From an uncultured Verrucomicrobiota bacterium (lineage in GTDB: Bacteria > Verrucomicrobiota > Verrucomicrobiia > Verrucomicrobiales > Verrucomicrobiaceae): a DNA stretch of 64,000 nt. Both the position numbers and the translations under genes were made by a program. The stretch is taken from NCBI GenBank assembly GCA_903848465.1, contig CAINGK010000185.1:17485-81484 (forward strand). Reading direction: 5' to 3'. Positions 45,901 through 54,695 of this stretch are shown here, in pieces; position 1 is the first letter of the stretch, and each line of letters begins with the position of its first letter. The notes under the pieces are model-generated. The model was not told the DNA's origin. It saw nothing but the letters and a program-made list of their open reading frames with translations, and ran no database searches.

Positions 45901-47799
45901 GTCCCGCTGGTGCCGGACATGCCCTGGATGAGGGGCTACAATGCCTCATCGAATGACTGGGCGCTCAAACAACCGGGCGCGCGGGAGCGTCACGCGGCCT
46001 GGGTGCGTGTGGTGAACAAGGCGATGACGATTCAAGGCATGTCTGGTGCCGCCTTCAAAGATGCCGCTCAACTGCATGTGGCGAAAGAGCCGGAGAAAAT
46101 CATCGCGTCCGCCAGGAAATTCGCTCTCGAAGACTGGCACCGTGCCCAGTCCGATCTGGTGCAGCTCTTTGGCAACGAGGAAAGAAATGCCTCGATCGAA
46201 CGACGTGTGCAATGGGGCAAGCTGGTGATGAAACTGCTGCCGCTGGCTGCCGCCTTGGAGAAATATGCCCCGCAGGAATCCTACAAACCGACCTGGGTGG
46301 CGAACACGCTGAAGTACTTGCAGCAGTCGCCGTCGGACTCCTCAGGAGCCTTTCGGGCACCGCCACCCACGGTGGAAATTTTGGCTGAGCGGGAGACTTT
46401 GATCCAACAACTGGGAACCATGATCCTCGATGATCCAGGCATGGCGGTGGAAGGCTTGGTGAGTTTTGCCCACCAGCAGTTTGCCAAAGGAGCCACCCCT
46501 GAGGCAACGCTGGCGCTCGCCCGCAAAAGCATGAAGCATGATGCCGTGCAGTTGGGCCGGCAATTGAGTGAGTGGTGTTCCCAGGCGCTGACGCAAAAGG
46601 ATGTCACGAATGCTGAACGTCTCTGGTTCCTGCAGGTGCTGCTGCCGCTGGCGGAAGAATGGCCTCAGGAGACCTCCTCATGGCTGAATGGGGCGTCCTT
46701 GGTGATGAGTCAACTGGTGACCTCAGGCGTGACCACAGAATCGGTCAAACCGCTAGCGGACCGCCTTATGGACGCAGCCATGAAGCTGCCTCCCAACGGC
46801 CGAGTGCTGGTCAACTATGCTCGGTTGACTTGCTCCACGAAAGAAGGACAGCAGCAGCTCGCAGGGCGGCTGAACAAACTTCTAGCCACAGACCGCCAAC
46901 AGGCTGCCGCATGGATGAACGATTGGTGGAAGGCGGCTGGGCCAGGGGTGGCCATGCAGGTGGCGCAGCTCGCGCTGGACCTGCTGAAAGCCTGGCCGGC
47001 AGATGCTGATCCCAAGGAGCTGGAGTGGGGCGAAAGCTATGTGAAGACCTTTTCCGCGACTGCCAGAGCTCCCTACTTCAATGGAGGGTATCCCATGAAC
47101 AATGGCCAGAACCGGCGTATACCGCCCCCAGCCCCGAGTCTTGATGCCGACTTACGCCGTCTGCAACAAGAGGCTCTACAGGAACTGCGACGGCGCAAAG
47201 TGGACCAGCCCTGGATGCTGCCCCTGGAACTCCGCCTGGCAGGACACCCCACCCTGGAGCCCAAAACTCGCACCGATGGCCTGCGCACGTTTTTTGCCGG
47301 ACCAATGCTGACTCAAACGCTGGCCTACTGCACGGAAGTCACGGGCATTGACCTCGCCTTGGAAACAAGACGACACCCCACCGACATGGGCGGGCCGGTG
47401 TTCCCCGGCCAACAATTGCCGCCCCATGGTGATGCGAGTGAAATCCTGGATGTCACGCGCTGTCTGCTGACTGCTGCGCAGCAGGCTTGGCTGGGTGAAA
47501 CGGTGCTGAAACCCTTGCGGGAGAAATCCATCGAGCAACTCCCCCTTCTCATCAGCATGGCAGCCCGACGCAGCGAAGCCATGCGCCGCACGCCTTCCTC
47601 CTTCCACTTCGCTCCGCCGGGCGTGCTGGAGTCCCAGGGCACCGAGGCTCAGACGCTGCTGGATGCGTGGGATGCGATGACCGCCAAAGAGCCGAAGTCT
47701 GTCGTGACTCCCAAGGAACTGCCGCGTGAACTGCTGGCGCGTCTCAAGGCGGGGGAAAAGCCCGCTGTGCTGGTGGATGTCATCTGGAAGATGCTCTAA
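39928..47799 (+). CDS. Giant exported helical-repeat protein, N-terminal two thirds, ended by in-frame TAA
   Basis: The start ATG at 39928 or 39940 gives a signal peptide (MRSIALGFVWLACATLRSQ). The 2,623-residue product is nearly all alpha-helical, rich in Ala, Leu, Gln and Trp, with TPR-like units clear near the N-terminus (MAMACVEEHLQRPTQALSAW, then LMQLGMAHALARLRQFDEAV) and more irregular ones later. No enzyme domain was recognised. It stops at TAA 47797-47799, but the same frame goes on uninterrupted for another 1,386 codons, so the chain was probably one protein of about 4,010 residues. Its role could be envelope-bound scaffold or secretion; not known. Confidence 0.85.
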   Translation: MIEKMRSIALGFVWLACATLRSQDLSATLSSIASGAGAPKVVSKALVPWLDEAGFDRLKEALDATAQAKKRGAPEWMAMACVEEHLQRPTQALSAWKKACANPQNTSALMQLGMAHALARLRQFDEAVKVLEEMDATKADAHSVQEAVLLLHSLASEGGQRSDRQTLPQRMAEKRPDDAELKLLLARLAMERGSSPETIRSAKEALSQAKDAPAKLAWLLVVLDNELQQGKNLEATKEALQGLAETPPNSEDEWQLLGRLTRALQMRNRNPTKANMLTEAEVAEQFKDRPAVVRRMAASLRAAGATPAAQKVLGLLKEDAAAKKLITDWQEEDGSEPQPTERQRMAAVSKVADAEKIAVVPAWQEEVQKLDGEARLKKLLELWKADPRDQAAALQLIDHFLANYNNRREAEMQQVVIQTHFACADSIARQTWWRQLARKRSLSGYQAMQWCQSMRWDMGEKADCWEALALTQRDSFLSPLREAVRLAPDNERTKMDLARTLWRNGYLADSLRQLDGMTTPHGQAAARLEIAVMDLFKGRPHAATRTMFELAGHEALGEDMATTLSAGLMAWREWADAVDFLASQRQRFPANYRLAALHGLALQGAGEQNKAGEVFLKMGEFVQEISPTPDDEFYEEVERSMRRGPRAYASGDGLLEWMQLQEAVSNMQQEALTMKQWIAQQQYRLAGYSRPLLTLQTVSQAAAWGMAHLFAMVAEQPEAERQAWVEKARTSKLPMPELLVAGKIIQEKDQRSRLTLDPAWIEKHLDLPWVGPLWLQQAATQQPPKSVEVALALKVSRATLETHVFTALRAALLAWRVTPQDPAVLDAVMTALAHGKPEDAAELIAQTRSDLGQIPLEARRKAAPQLIEVLISLSQKITDDPDRHRVHQELIQGALWLGAWEAAAQQAEAALASRPASLAGDAADATHSLKAQAERRLTYPTAVLSWPPQNGSEFWPYFSMASKDGEEAVIIKAEEKAAFLAAGSKIQDWRLKLQWHLLGGDQPGAKKVVSAWLQAQPVNRDAVLTAAGLAVAEQDLPRALDLLHARMQAQKIPEERLVAQIDYLLAGTYHGERPSLRESMSRRGIQTTEQLTPPPAAHLKRLRKIAEDLLPRLQKIPQSYRSLWAAIYKGLGLQAEADTLRDKPRQQQEPQAVLWSGMDSAYVNLLERSIGERETSASPNDILWLLEPQQASPTAPAVEVLVRFLRHEADKRFFGLQGDDGQLEQWQRIIRKNDLAKSVLAAVDPGKSPTWRRLAQAVHAAEACEAWGQVVAWGAEALKLDAGSQTLKLALAAARLRSSGDPTAMVEAFKALPPAEAYRNLSALLKTALKTADFAQRLKLAEAVVRLAGQQPAIMSPTEEARGEAVTDTFALISDAVNDREGRSVAPAIYGELAPRQNANPKQQPSTNPATADQLETRKKRFAELCDLSLKHPEWMRETLRRLVTRHLVDGQPEASVLVEYIKQGLAAQPQQKQSYFNAFAGLGLNLKDGSMRLRLARLALQQLDTIYDDPKRQIHQDSESSNLVQLIGGEILGAKHPPLWALWECPLDAITGQYQHTPEQLALNKERRELMDQLWQASESLPQLRRQLFPTWAGYRLHFVDKMDEVLAVARTLNDAPNARSLLRDFVDKAVQSYENPHHVLAAELVEALLHDQSSNLKPEEMAEPVSQIIRVLTLGRNNQADPMPPLSATPEEAEKLLSLDLQQRRRAVLSRLTELLGKDYATTPELIFAQFEEALRQNKDVKKITRDIVKQSERQPQQMRQALVAFIQAGNGKHLSRGQTNGYSGGVWQLDLRLRWFSATLELGKQLMKTDAKEGESRFEWLQYWIMDLIQPNLLAEPPVPPPNGMEPGHGGVYGSTALQYAKQPLLKKRDELLLTGVELAMQQSELWLDEFHAYTALQMVRMPPGSRQIMAVLDKHCASRPEQYVTALRKWTDNGAFKSLEARLAGADIILKALDAWPKNQVAGDFHQPIEDWRRVVLGVHWSGNVQEVPLVPDMPWMRGYNASSNDWALKQPGARERHAAWVRVVNKAMTIQGMSGAAFKDAAQLHVAKEPEKIIASARKFALEDWHRAQSDLVQLFGNEERNASIERRVQWGKLVMKLLPLAAALEKYAPQESYKPTWVANTLKYLQQSPSDSSGAFRAPPPTVEILAERETLIQQLGTMILDDPGMAVEGLVSFAHQQFAKGATPEATLALARKSMKHDAVQLGRQLSEWCSQALTQKDVTNAERLWFLQVLLPLAEEWPQETSSWLNGASLVMSQLVTSGVTTESVKPLADRLMDAAMKLPPNGRVLVNYARLTCSTKEGQQQLAGRLNKLLATDRQQAAAWMNDWWKAAGPGVAMQVAQLALDLLKAWPADADPKELEWGESYVKTFSATARAPYFNGGYPMNNGQNRRIPPPAPSLDADLRRLQQEALQELRRRKVDQPWMLPLELRLAGHPTLEPKTRTDGLRTFFAGPMLTQTLAYCTEVTGIDLALETRRHPTDMGGPVFPGQQLPPHGDASEILDVTRCLLTAAQQAWLGETVLKPLREKSIEQLPLLISMAARRSEAMRRTPSSFHFAPPGVLESQGTEAQTLLDAWDAMTAKEPKSVVTPKELPRELLARLKAGEKPAVLVDVIWKML

Positions 47800-47847
47800 G
47801 AAGATCCTGCCGCTACCACGGCGGCGCTCAAGCTGTGGGCTCAAAGC

Positions 47848-50800
47848 TTGGATGACCACCAACAGCCGTTGCCGGTGTTTTTGGAAATGGGCCAGCTTGC
47901 CGCGCTGCTGGCGGAACGCTGGACAACGGCACAGCCTGTGCCCGAATGGCTGGTGGCGCTGATTCTGCGCTGGAATGAAGGTGCCTGGGCAGATCCCGCA
48001 GCCGCGAAAAGTGGCGCGCCAGCCCCAGGGGCCATGGCACGCGGTTTTCCACCCGGCTTTCCGCGCGGTGGTCCTCCCGGCTTCCGCGGCACACCACCGC
48101 GCACCCTACCGCCAGGGGAAATCGCCCAATATAAAATAGCGGAGAAACAGGTGAAGCCGCGTTTGGTCGCCGCGTTGCGCCGTTTTCCCGGCTGTACGGA
48201 TGTCGGCTTTTTTCAGGCGCTGGTGGCGGTGAATCAACTCGGCGAGGGCCTACCGCCGCAGGAACTCTCCCGTTTGGCACTGGCCCATCTTCAAGCCAGG
48301 CCGCACTCGATCCGGCGCATTATTCTGCCTTCCGCACCCGACAGCACCCCCGAGCGGTGGCAGGCCGCGCCGGTGTGGCAGGACGCGGTGGCCTTCCTCC
48401 TCGACCAAGCTCAGCAACGCGGGGAGCATGGTGAGCTGCCACAGGAGCAGAGCCAAATCATCCGCGCGGCGATCGAACCGGAAGCGAGAGGGTTTTATGA
48501 TGCCTTGGAAACGCTCGCCACTTGCACGGTGGCGGATTTTCCCAAGGCAGCAGCGGCGCTCGTGCTGGCCAACCCCGATTCACGGACGGCAAGCTGCGCG
48601 CTGTGGATACTTCGGTGTGCGGCGCATAAAAAGGCCCACATTCCAGCAGCGCTCTGGGTGGAAATCACGCGTATGAAGGAGAGTTTCAACGGTCGCAGCA
48701 ATCCAAACAACCAGCTTCCCATCGCACTCGCTTGGTTGCGTCAGCGAGCCAGCCAGAAAAAGAGCAACCCGCCGCAGGATGTTCGCGACCTGCTGCGCGT
48801 GTTGCTGGGCAGTGAGTACAGCCGGGAAAAAATGCAGGCTGCGCTGAAACACCCCTCGCGAATGACCTGGAGCGGCGCGTGGGAGGGCTGGCCGCTGGAA
48901 GGTGGTGGCATGCCCTACCAGGAGTGTCGGTGGGCCTACTACCTCATGGAAACCATGACCGCTGCCCCCGAGCTGTTCCCGACGAATCTTGAACTGGCTC
49001 ATGAATCGGGGCTGGCGCAGCACCCTGGGGTGCTGGCCTGGCTGATGATGGGATCACGCACCAGGGCCTGGTATCCAGGGTATGAAGGGCTCTGGCAGGA
49101 CTGGCTGGCGAAGAGCACGCTGCTCGATGACGAGGCGGTGCCTGACGCACGCTGGCTGCTGCCCCACGACGGGCTGGCTCCGGTGTGGGAGTTTGCCAAA
49201 GCTTGCGGCCTAGACTCACACTTCAAAACAGCGGCCTCCGCCTGGCTGCAGGAGCAGCAGACCAAGCAGCCCACCGTAGGCCGGGCGCTGCTGCTGCTGG
49301 CCTGCCAGCGCGGGTACAATGAGGACATTCCCGTGGCGGCCATTGAAGCCGCACTGGCTCCCTGCCGCGCCCAGTTGCAGAAAGCCTCAACGACCCGTCG
49401 CGCCGCGCTGACAGCCGCGCTGGGGGCATTGCAGCCAAGCCTGGAAGTGGCGGTGCAAGCGGCACCGCCCCAGAGCGTCTTGCATCTTTTGCCACCGGCC
49501 CCGGTGCCCCCCGAGCTGGAAGCTCTGGCACGGCGCTGGCTGTCAGGCGCTGGCATTCCCGCCTCCGATCCGACAAAGGATGTGCAGCAGCGACTTCAAC
49601 CGCTGGCAGCTATGATTCTGCGCCTGCTACAGGCAGGATACAAGCAGACGCCCGCCGTGATGGCGGCCGGCGTGAAAGCACTGGCTGCCGAAAAATGGGA
49701 ACTGCCGAATGTTGCGCCGCACCTGAGCACCGAGGTCTGGCTCCAGGAACATCTGGGGTTGGTGCTGCTGAATGCTGCAGGCGATATGTCCGGCTCCCGT
49801 TCAAACGGCAGAGTGACCGTCATCAGCGAAAGCAATGACGACAGCCGACGTCATCTGAAACTGCTGGTCCTCCGTTTTCTGCTGCAAAACTCCCGGCAGT
49901 TTACCAGCACACTGCTCTGCTCCAATTGGACCTCGATGGCCGACAACCTCTTCGGTGGAGCAAAGAAGACGGTCATGAATGGGGCGCAGCTCTCGGCTCT
50001 CTTCATGGGCATGCTGCCACCCAAGGATCATGGCGAGGCGCTGCTGGCGCTGAAAATTCTGGAACTCTATCCACCAAGCATGCCAGACTTGAAGCAACTG
50101 GCCGAGACCGCCAAGGAGCGCCTGCCTGGTAGCACGCTGGCCTGGGCCAGTCAGGGTGTCTTGCAATCGAGAAAAGCCACGCTCACTGGCACCCGTGCCC
50201 CTGTGCTGACGTTACCCATCGATTTCTACAATGATGAGTTCACTGCTAATGCAGCATTGCTTACAGCGATCTATCAGTCCAGCGCCCCTCCTCCTGCGCC
50301 ACTCCGTGTCCGTGCTCTGCAGGCATTGGCATTGCAGCCGTTGATCAACAGTCGCGATTTCCTGGAAGATCGGCTGGTTAATCACCCCTTGAAATGGCTG
50401 AATGAGGTTGAGGTCGATGCGCCGCTTAGCGCGGCGGCAGATGAAGCTGCTGCGGCGCTCACTCTTTGGATGCATCAGGACAACACTTATCATTTGGGCT
50501 GGTCCGCAGGATCTGAAGTCGGCCTCGGTCAGCGAGTCATCCGGCCGCTGCTGGCCGCGCTGCAACGTGCAGGCAGGCAGGAGCGCCGCGTGGAGCTGAT
50601 GCAGGCCGCCGCCGCCAAATCGCGGCTGCCGCTGGAGGTTCTGTTGGAGGAATGGCGTGCCGCCGCCAATGTGCCGCAGGCCGTGCGAGACTCGCTGCCG
50701 CTCTACTTCCATGAGAAGATGGATGAGCCTCAGACCTCGTGGGAATATGACGCCAAAGATCTGCCGCAGCTCACCCGCCAAGACGAGCCCTGGCTGGCCA

Positions 50801-51960
50801 GCCTCAGCCACGCTGCGGATGATCCACTGCCAAAACTCACCGCCAGCCTGGTGCTGGCCGCACTCCCGGATGCCACCGCTGACGCGCCAAAGGTGCCGCG
50901 AGCCGAGCGCGTCAAACAGTGCCTGGCGCTGCTGGATCTCAGCAAGCCCAATGAGGTGACCGCCTTGAACCGCTTCCTACGTGTGCCTGGTTACGCCGAG
51001 GATTTCCTGGCCGAACTGCTGCCACTGTTGCGCCAGCATCCCATCATTCTTGAATGGCAGGCGGGCATGCGATTGCCGGCGGAAATTCGGCGCAGCTCGG
51101 AGGCCTATCGGGACGCCCGGCGGCGCGCTAGAACCCTCACCCTGTGGGCTGCGGCTGAAGCTCTGCATGCCGCCAATCGCCAGCCATGGACTCAATTGAC
51201 TGCGGCAATCGTCAAGGCCTGCGCCGCCGAAGACGCCCTGGAAAGCACCGATCCCTATATGGCCAGAATGCGCCCTCCCGGCTTTAAATCGCCGCGCCTC
51301 TGGGAAATACACCCCTGCCAGACTGCTGGCCTCATCATCGACCACTACCTGGCGCAGAAGACTCTGCCACCTGCAGTGCTGCTGTCCATGTGGGATGAAT
51401 TGCGCGCCGTCATCACGGACATTCAGAGCGATGATGCTGGGACGGCGCTCGGAGTGCGTCTGGCACTCGCTATTGGCACGCCCAAAGGTGCCGAGTCTGC
51501 ACGCAAGCGCTTGAGCGGACTGACTTGCAATGTGCAAACCCTGCCGCGCGTGCTCGAATCGGCTGGCCTTTGCGGCTTGAATGCGCCTGAAAAATGGCGG
51601 GTTCTAAATGAGATCGCGCAGAACAGAATGGTGCGCTCCACCCTCCTGGCCACAGCCGTCAAAACGGGCTTTGTCACACCCGCCGAACTCTCCGGCATGA
51701 TCGGCCAACTGCCGCCAGCGGACAGTGCCGACTGGGCCGCCGCCGCAACCGACTGGCTTGATGCGACCGATGCCCGCACCGAATGCACCGCCTTCATCCG
51801 CAAGCTAGCCACCCTAGACTCCACCAAGCTGTCCCCATTAACCTGGCACTTGATGCTACAGCATGCCACAGCCCATGAAGCACCAGATCTTGCGGCGCTG
51901 CTGCAAACCCACTGGGAGAAAGCGGTAGCGGCAGCGGCCAGCAAAGCGGTTGGGGGATGA
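47848..51960 (+). CDS. Giant exported helical-repeat protein, C-terminal third (same frame after in-frame TAA)
   Basis: A 1,370-residue open frame in the same frame as the preceding giant frame; sense codons start right after the TAA, at 47800 (EDPAATTAALKLWAQ). The first supposed start at 47848 has no ribosome-binding site and no signal peptide. The protein has the same character as the N-terminal part: helical, Ala/Leu/Trp-rich, with repeats such as EALARRWLSGAGIP and LKWLNEVEVDAPLSAAA. A Pro/Gly-rich linker (about residues 52-92, with GFPPGFPRGGPPGF) breaks the helices. It would be useless alone if secretion depends on the N-terminal signal. Read as the end of the same gene. Confidence 0.8.
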   Translation: MDDHQQPLPVFLEMGQLAALLAERWTTAQPVPEWLVALILRWNEGAWADPAAAKSGAPAPGAMARGFPPGFPRGGPPGFRGTPPRTLPPGEIAQYKIAEKQVKPRLVAALRRFPGCTDVGFFQALVAVNQLGEGLPPQELSRLALAHLQARPHSIRRIILPSAPDSTPERWQAAPVWQDAVAFLLDQAQQRGEHGELPQEQSQIIRAAIEPEARGFYDALETLATCTVADFPKAAAALVLANPDSRTASCALWILRCAAHKKAHIPAALWVEITRMKESFNGRSNPNNQLPIALAWLRQRASQKKSNPPQDVRDLLRVLLGSEYSREKMQAALKHPSRMTWSGAWEGWPLEGGGMPYQECRWAYYLMETMTAAPELFPTNLELAHESGLAQHPGVLAWLMMGSRTRAWYPGYEGLWQDWLAKSTLLDDEAVPDARWLLPHDGLAPVWEFAKACGLDSHFKTAASAWLQEQQTKQPTVGRALLLLACQRGYNEDIPVAAIEAALAPCRAQLQKASTTRRAALTAALGALQPSLEVAVQAAPPQSVLHLLPPAPVPPELEALARRWLSGAGIPASDPTKDVQQRLQPLAAMILRLLQAGYKQTPAVMAAGVKALAAEKWELPNVAPHLSTEVWLQEHLGLVLLNAAGDMSGSRSNGRVTVISESNDDSRRHLKLLVLRFLLQNSRQFTSTLLCSNWTSMADNLFGGAKKTVMNGAQLSALFMGMLPPKDHGEALLALKILELYPPSMPDLKQLAETAKERLPGSTLAWASQGVLQSRKATLTGTRAPVLTLPIDFYNDEFTANAALLTAIYQSSAPPPAPLRVRALQALALQPLINSRDFLEDRLVNHPLKWLNEVEVDAPLSAAADEAAAALTLWMHQDNTYHLGWSAGSEVGLGQRVIRPLLAALQRAGRQERRVELMQAAAAKSRLPLEVLLEEWRAAANVPQAVRDSLPLYFHEKMDEPQTSWEYDAKDLPQLTRQDEPWLASLSHAADDPLPKLTASLVLAALPDATADAPKVPRAERVKQCLALLDLSKPNEVTALNRFLRVPGYAEDFLAELLPLLRQHPIILEWQAGMRLPAEIRRSSEAYRDARRRARTLTLWAAAEALHAANRQPWTQLTAAIVKACAAEDALESTDPYMARMRPPGFKSPRLWEIHPCQTAGLIIDHYLAQKTLPPAVLLSMWDELRAVITDIQSDDAGTALGVRLALAIGTPKGAESARKRLSGLTCNVQTLPRVLESAGLCGLNAPEKWRVLNEIAQNRMVRSTLLATAVKTGFVTPAELSGMIGQLPPADSADWAAAATDWLDATDARTECTAFIRKLATLDSTKLSPLTWHLMLQHATAHEAPDLAALLQTHWEKAVAAAASKAVGG

Positions 51961-52066
51961 GAGGTTTGGGGCTGAAAGGTAGCTTAATAGTAAATGCGGA
52001 TTGCAATTCGCACCCTGCTTCCAAAGACGCGTTAACCCCGAACTCTGAAGTCAAAGATAGCATTTT

Positions 52067-52249
52067 TTGGTGCTGAAGTGGTGGTTGCGCTCGGGGGGGG
52101 GGCAGTTGAAGAGTTTGAGGACCGACGATGCGACCTTACATTCTGGCCCGGTCAAAAAGGAGGGCAAAGTCTCCCGGACGCCCCCCCGACTGACGGGCGA
52201 GCCGGTCCCTGTTGAAAATGAAGCAAATCCGCAATTAACACTGTTCTAA
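52067..52249 (+). CDS. Small ORF ending in a QLTLF-type clamp-binding motif
   Basis: A 60-residue frame that crosses a run of ten G (52093-52102). Its end (EPVPVENEANPQLTLF) has the shape of a DNA sliding-clamp binding peptide (QL[ST]LF), which occurs at the C-termini of DNA repair polymerases and partner proteins. The start is uncertain because a length change in the G-run would shift the frame. It lies directly in front of a LexA/UmuD-type peptidase gene. It may be a remnant, a real small protein, or chance. Confidence 0.35.
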   Translation: MVLKWWLRSGGGQLKSLRTDDATLHSGPVKKEGKVSRTPPRLTGEPVPVENEANPQLTLF

Positions 52250-52262
52250 AGAAGAGGGTGGA

Positions 52263-52724
52263 GTGGGGCGTGATCACCACATGCCAGCGCCACACTCTGA
52301 ACCTCCTTTGGCTGTCGCAGTCCCGCTCGTGGATCCGCCATCAGATTCCACTGCTGGGCAGCATCATCGCTGGCAGGGCGGAACTACAAGAGGGGCGGGT
52401 GTGGACGGCTGCATCGACATCGACCCCACCATCCTCCGACTGCCCAAAAACGCCCGCACCTTTTCCCTGAAGGTCCGGGGCGACTCCATGCGCAATGCGG
52501 CCATTCTGGAGGGCGACATCGTCATCGTGGAGTTCCGCGAGGCGAAGCATGGCGATATTGTGGCAGTGCTTATTGACGGGGAGACGACCCTGAAACGGTT
52601 CATCGTGCAAAACGGAGTGTCTTTTCTGCGTGCCTCGAACCCGAAGTACCCTGATCTCATTCCAGCGCAGGAGCTGGTCATCCAGGAGGGGCTCATCGCC
52701 CTGCTGCGGCTTTCCAAGAGTTGA
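52263..52724 (+). CDS. S24 family peptidase (LexA/UmuD-type) without a DNA-binding domain
   Basis: A 153-residue protein; an ATG at 52281 is another possible start. The C-terminal part is the S24 self-cleavage domain: catalytic Ser in VRGDSMRNAAILEGDIVIVE and catalytic Lys in GETTLKRFIV. No helix-turn-helix precedes it, and the N-terminal 50 residues are Pro/His/Ser-rich with a possible cleavage site near VDGCIDID. This fits UmuD or a similar SOS-controlled peptidase rather than LexA. A putative clamp-binding ORF lies just upstream, but no UmuC gene is next to it. Confidence 0.8.
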   Translation: MGRDHHMPAPHSEPPLAVAVPLVDPPSDSTAGQHHRWQGGTTRGAGVDGCIDIDPTILRLPKNARTFSLKVRGDSMRNAAILEGDIVIVEFREAKHGDIVAVLIDGETTLKRFIVQNGVSFLRASNPKYPDLIPAQELVIQEGLIALLRLSKS

Positions 52725-52886
52725 TGTGCCATGATTCTGCAATTCGATGCGGATGTGAATGGTGCCACTATTGGGGATGCTATTGCCTGAGCGCTTTTGG
52801 CCTTGAACTGCCGGCGGAGGAGTCGGTATTGGCGACACCCTGCTCAGCGCAGCGCCACTAGGCCCCGGACGCGGTATAGCTCAGCC

Positions 52887-54650
52887 TCAACCCGCTCCCT
52901 CGCTATGTTCAAAAGTAAGCGCCGTCAATTCGCGGTAGTAGGCAGAGCTTTGCAGCAGTTCCGCATGGGTGCCAGAGGCAAGGATGCGGCCGTGATGCAG
53001 CACGTAGATAACGTCCGCCGCCACGATGGTGCTGAGCCGGTGGGCGATGATGAGGCTGGTGCGGTTGGCGCGCAGTTTGCCGAGCGCGGCCTGGATGAGT
53101 TGCTCGGATTTCACGTCGATGGCGGAGGTGGCTTCATCCAGCAGCAGCACGGGGGCGTCTTTGAGGAAGGCGCGGGCGAGGGCGAGGCGCTGGCGCTCGC
53201 CACCGCTGAGGAGCACACCGCGCTCGCCCACTTCGGCATCCAGTCCCTCGGGAATGCGCTGCACGAAGTCTTCGGCGCAGGCCTGGCGCAGCGCGGTCCA
53301 GAGTTCCTCATCCGTGGCGCTGGGTTTGCCCATGCGGAGGTTGTCGCGCACGGTGCTGGCAAAGAGAAAGGCCTCCTGCGTGACGTAGGCCAGGGACTGG
53401 CGCAGGCAGCGCAGGCTGAGGTTTTGAATGGGCGTGCCATCGAGCGTGATGGCACCACTCTGCGGATCGTAGAAACGCGTCAGCAGTTGGAAGAGCGTGC
53501 TCTTGCCTGAACCGGTGGCTCCGACGATGGCGATGGTTTGGTACCGCGCGGCGCGCAGCGTGATGTCCTGCAGCACGGGTTTGTCGGCGCGATAGCTGAA
53601 GCTGACCGCCTTGAATTCGATCTCGCCCCGCACGGAGTCGAGGGTCTGGCCCGCATTCAGGTCCTCTGCGGTCTCGCGGTCGAGGATGGCAAAGACGCGC
53701 TTGGCGGCAGAGAGGCCGTTGAGCAGCGTTTGATTCACGCCGTGCAGACGGGAGATGGGCTCGTAGAGGAAGCCGACTAGGAGCAGGAATTCCATGAGTT
53801 GGCCGGGTGTCATGGCACCCTGCACACACCACCAGGAACCGGCGGCGAGCAGCAGCACCAGGCCCCCGTTCCCGAGCAAGGTCATGGACGGCGCATAAAA
53901 GGCCCAGGCCGCCATGAGACGCGTCTGCTTGTCCTGGAGTGCCTGGCTGGCGGCAAGGAATTTACCCTGCCGCATCTCTTCGGCGGTGTAGCTCTTGATC
54001 TGGCGGATGCCGGTGATGGTATCGTGCAGCGTGGAATTGAGCGCACTGGTGGCCTCTCGCGCAGCAGTGGCGCGAGGGGAGACCCAGCGCGAATAAATCC
54101 AGCCACCGGCGGCGATGAACGGCGTGGGTGCCAGGACGATGAGCGCGAGCTTCGCATCCGCCACGAGCATGACGATGGCGGTGATAAGGATCTGCAGCAG
54201 CGCGGTCAGCCCCTGCTCGATGCCCTCCAGGATCACCCGCTGGGTGGCAGGTACGTCATCGGCCAGTTTGGTGAGGATGTCGCCGGTGCTTTGGTGGTCA
54301 AACCAGCGCAGCGGCAGCAGTTCGATTTTCTGGTGCAACTGACTGCGCAGATCGGTGATCATGCGCTGCTCAAAAGTGCAGTTCACCCGCGTGCGGCAGT
54401 AGAACAAGCCCTCGCGCAAAGTGAAGGCCAGCAGCGCGAGGCCACCGGCACGCCAGATGAGATCGCTGCGCTTCTCCGGGATGATTTCATCCATGAACCA
54501 GCGCACGACGCCAGGAAAGACGAAGATGAGCGAGGTGCCAGCGGCAGCGAGTGCAAACTGCCACGCAGCGATACGCCAGTGCCCGCGTGCGAACAGGAGC
54601 AGGCGGCGCAGCGCAGCGCTGTTGGTCATTGGCTCGGGCGGGTCGTCCAT
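52887..54650 (-). CDS. ABC transporter, MsbA-like permease and ATPase in one chain
   Basis: A 587-residue half-transporter. Six membrane helices fill about 20-310. The ATPase domain has Walker A GATGSGKST, Q-loop TQEAFLF, signature LSGGERQRLALARAF, Walker B VLLLDEATSAID and the H-loop in IIAHRLS. The type is that of the MsbA/lipid exporter family, which acts as a homodimer in the inner membrane and may carry lipids, lipid A or peptides. A second in-frame ATG seven codons in is possible. The genes upstream on the same strand are for sugar modification, which suggests an envelope polysaccharide or glycolipid role. Confidence 0.93.
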   Translation of the reverse strand: MDDPPEPMTNSAALRRLLLFARGHWRIAAWQFALAAAGTSLIFVFPGVVRWFMDEIIPEKRSDLIWRAGGLALLAFTLREGLFYCRTRVNCTFEQRMITDLRSQLHQKIELLPLRWFDHQSTGDILTKLADDVPATQRVILEGIEQGLTALLQILITAIVMLVADAKLALIVLAPTPFIAAGGWIYSRWVSPRATAAREATSALNSTLHDTITGIRQIKSYTAEEMRQGKFLAASQALQDKQTRLMAAWAFYAPSMTLLGNGGLVLLLAAGSWWCVQGAMTPGQLMEFLLLVGFLYEPISRLHGVNQTLLNGLSAAKRVFAILDRETAEDLNAGQTLDSVRGEIEFKAVSFSYRADKPVLQDITLRAARYQTIAIVGATGSGKSTLFQLLTRFYDPQSGAITLDGTPIQNLSLRCLRQSLAYVTQEAFLFASTVRDNLRMGKPSATDEELWTALRQACAEDFVQRIPEGLDAEVGERGVLLSGGERQRLALARAFLKDAPVLLLDEATSAIDVKSEQLIQAALGKLRANRTSLIIAHRLSTIVAADVIYVLHHGRILASGTHAELLQSSAYYRELTALTFEHSEGAG

Positions 54651-54695
54651 GGATGTGAACTAGACGAGCGAGCCAGGCCTGCGATTCAACCGAAT

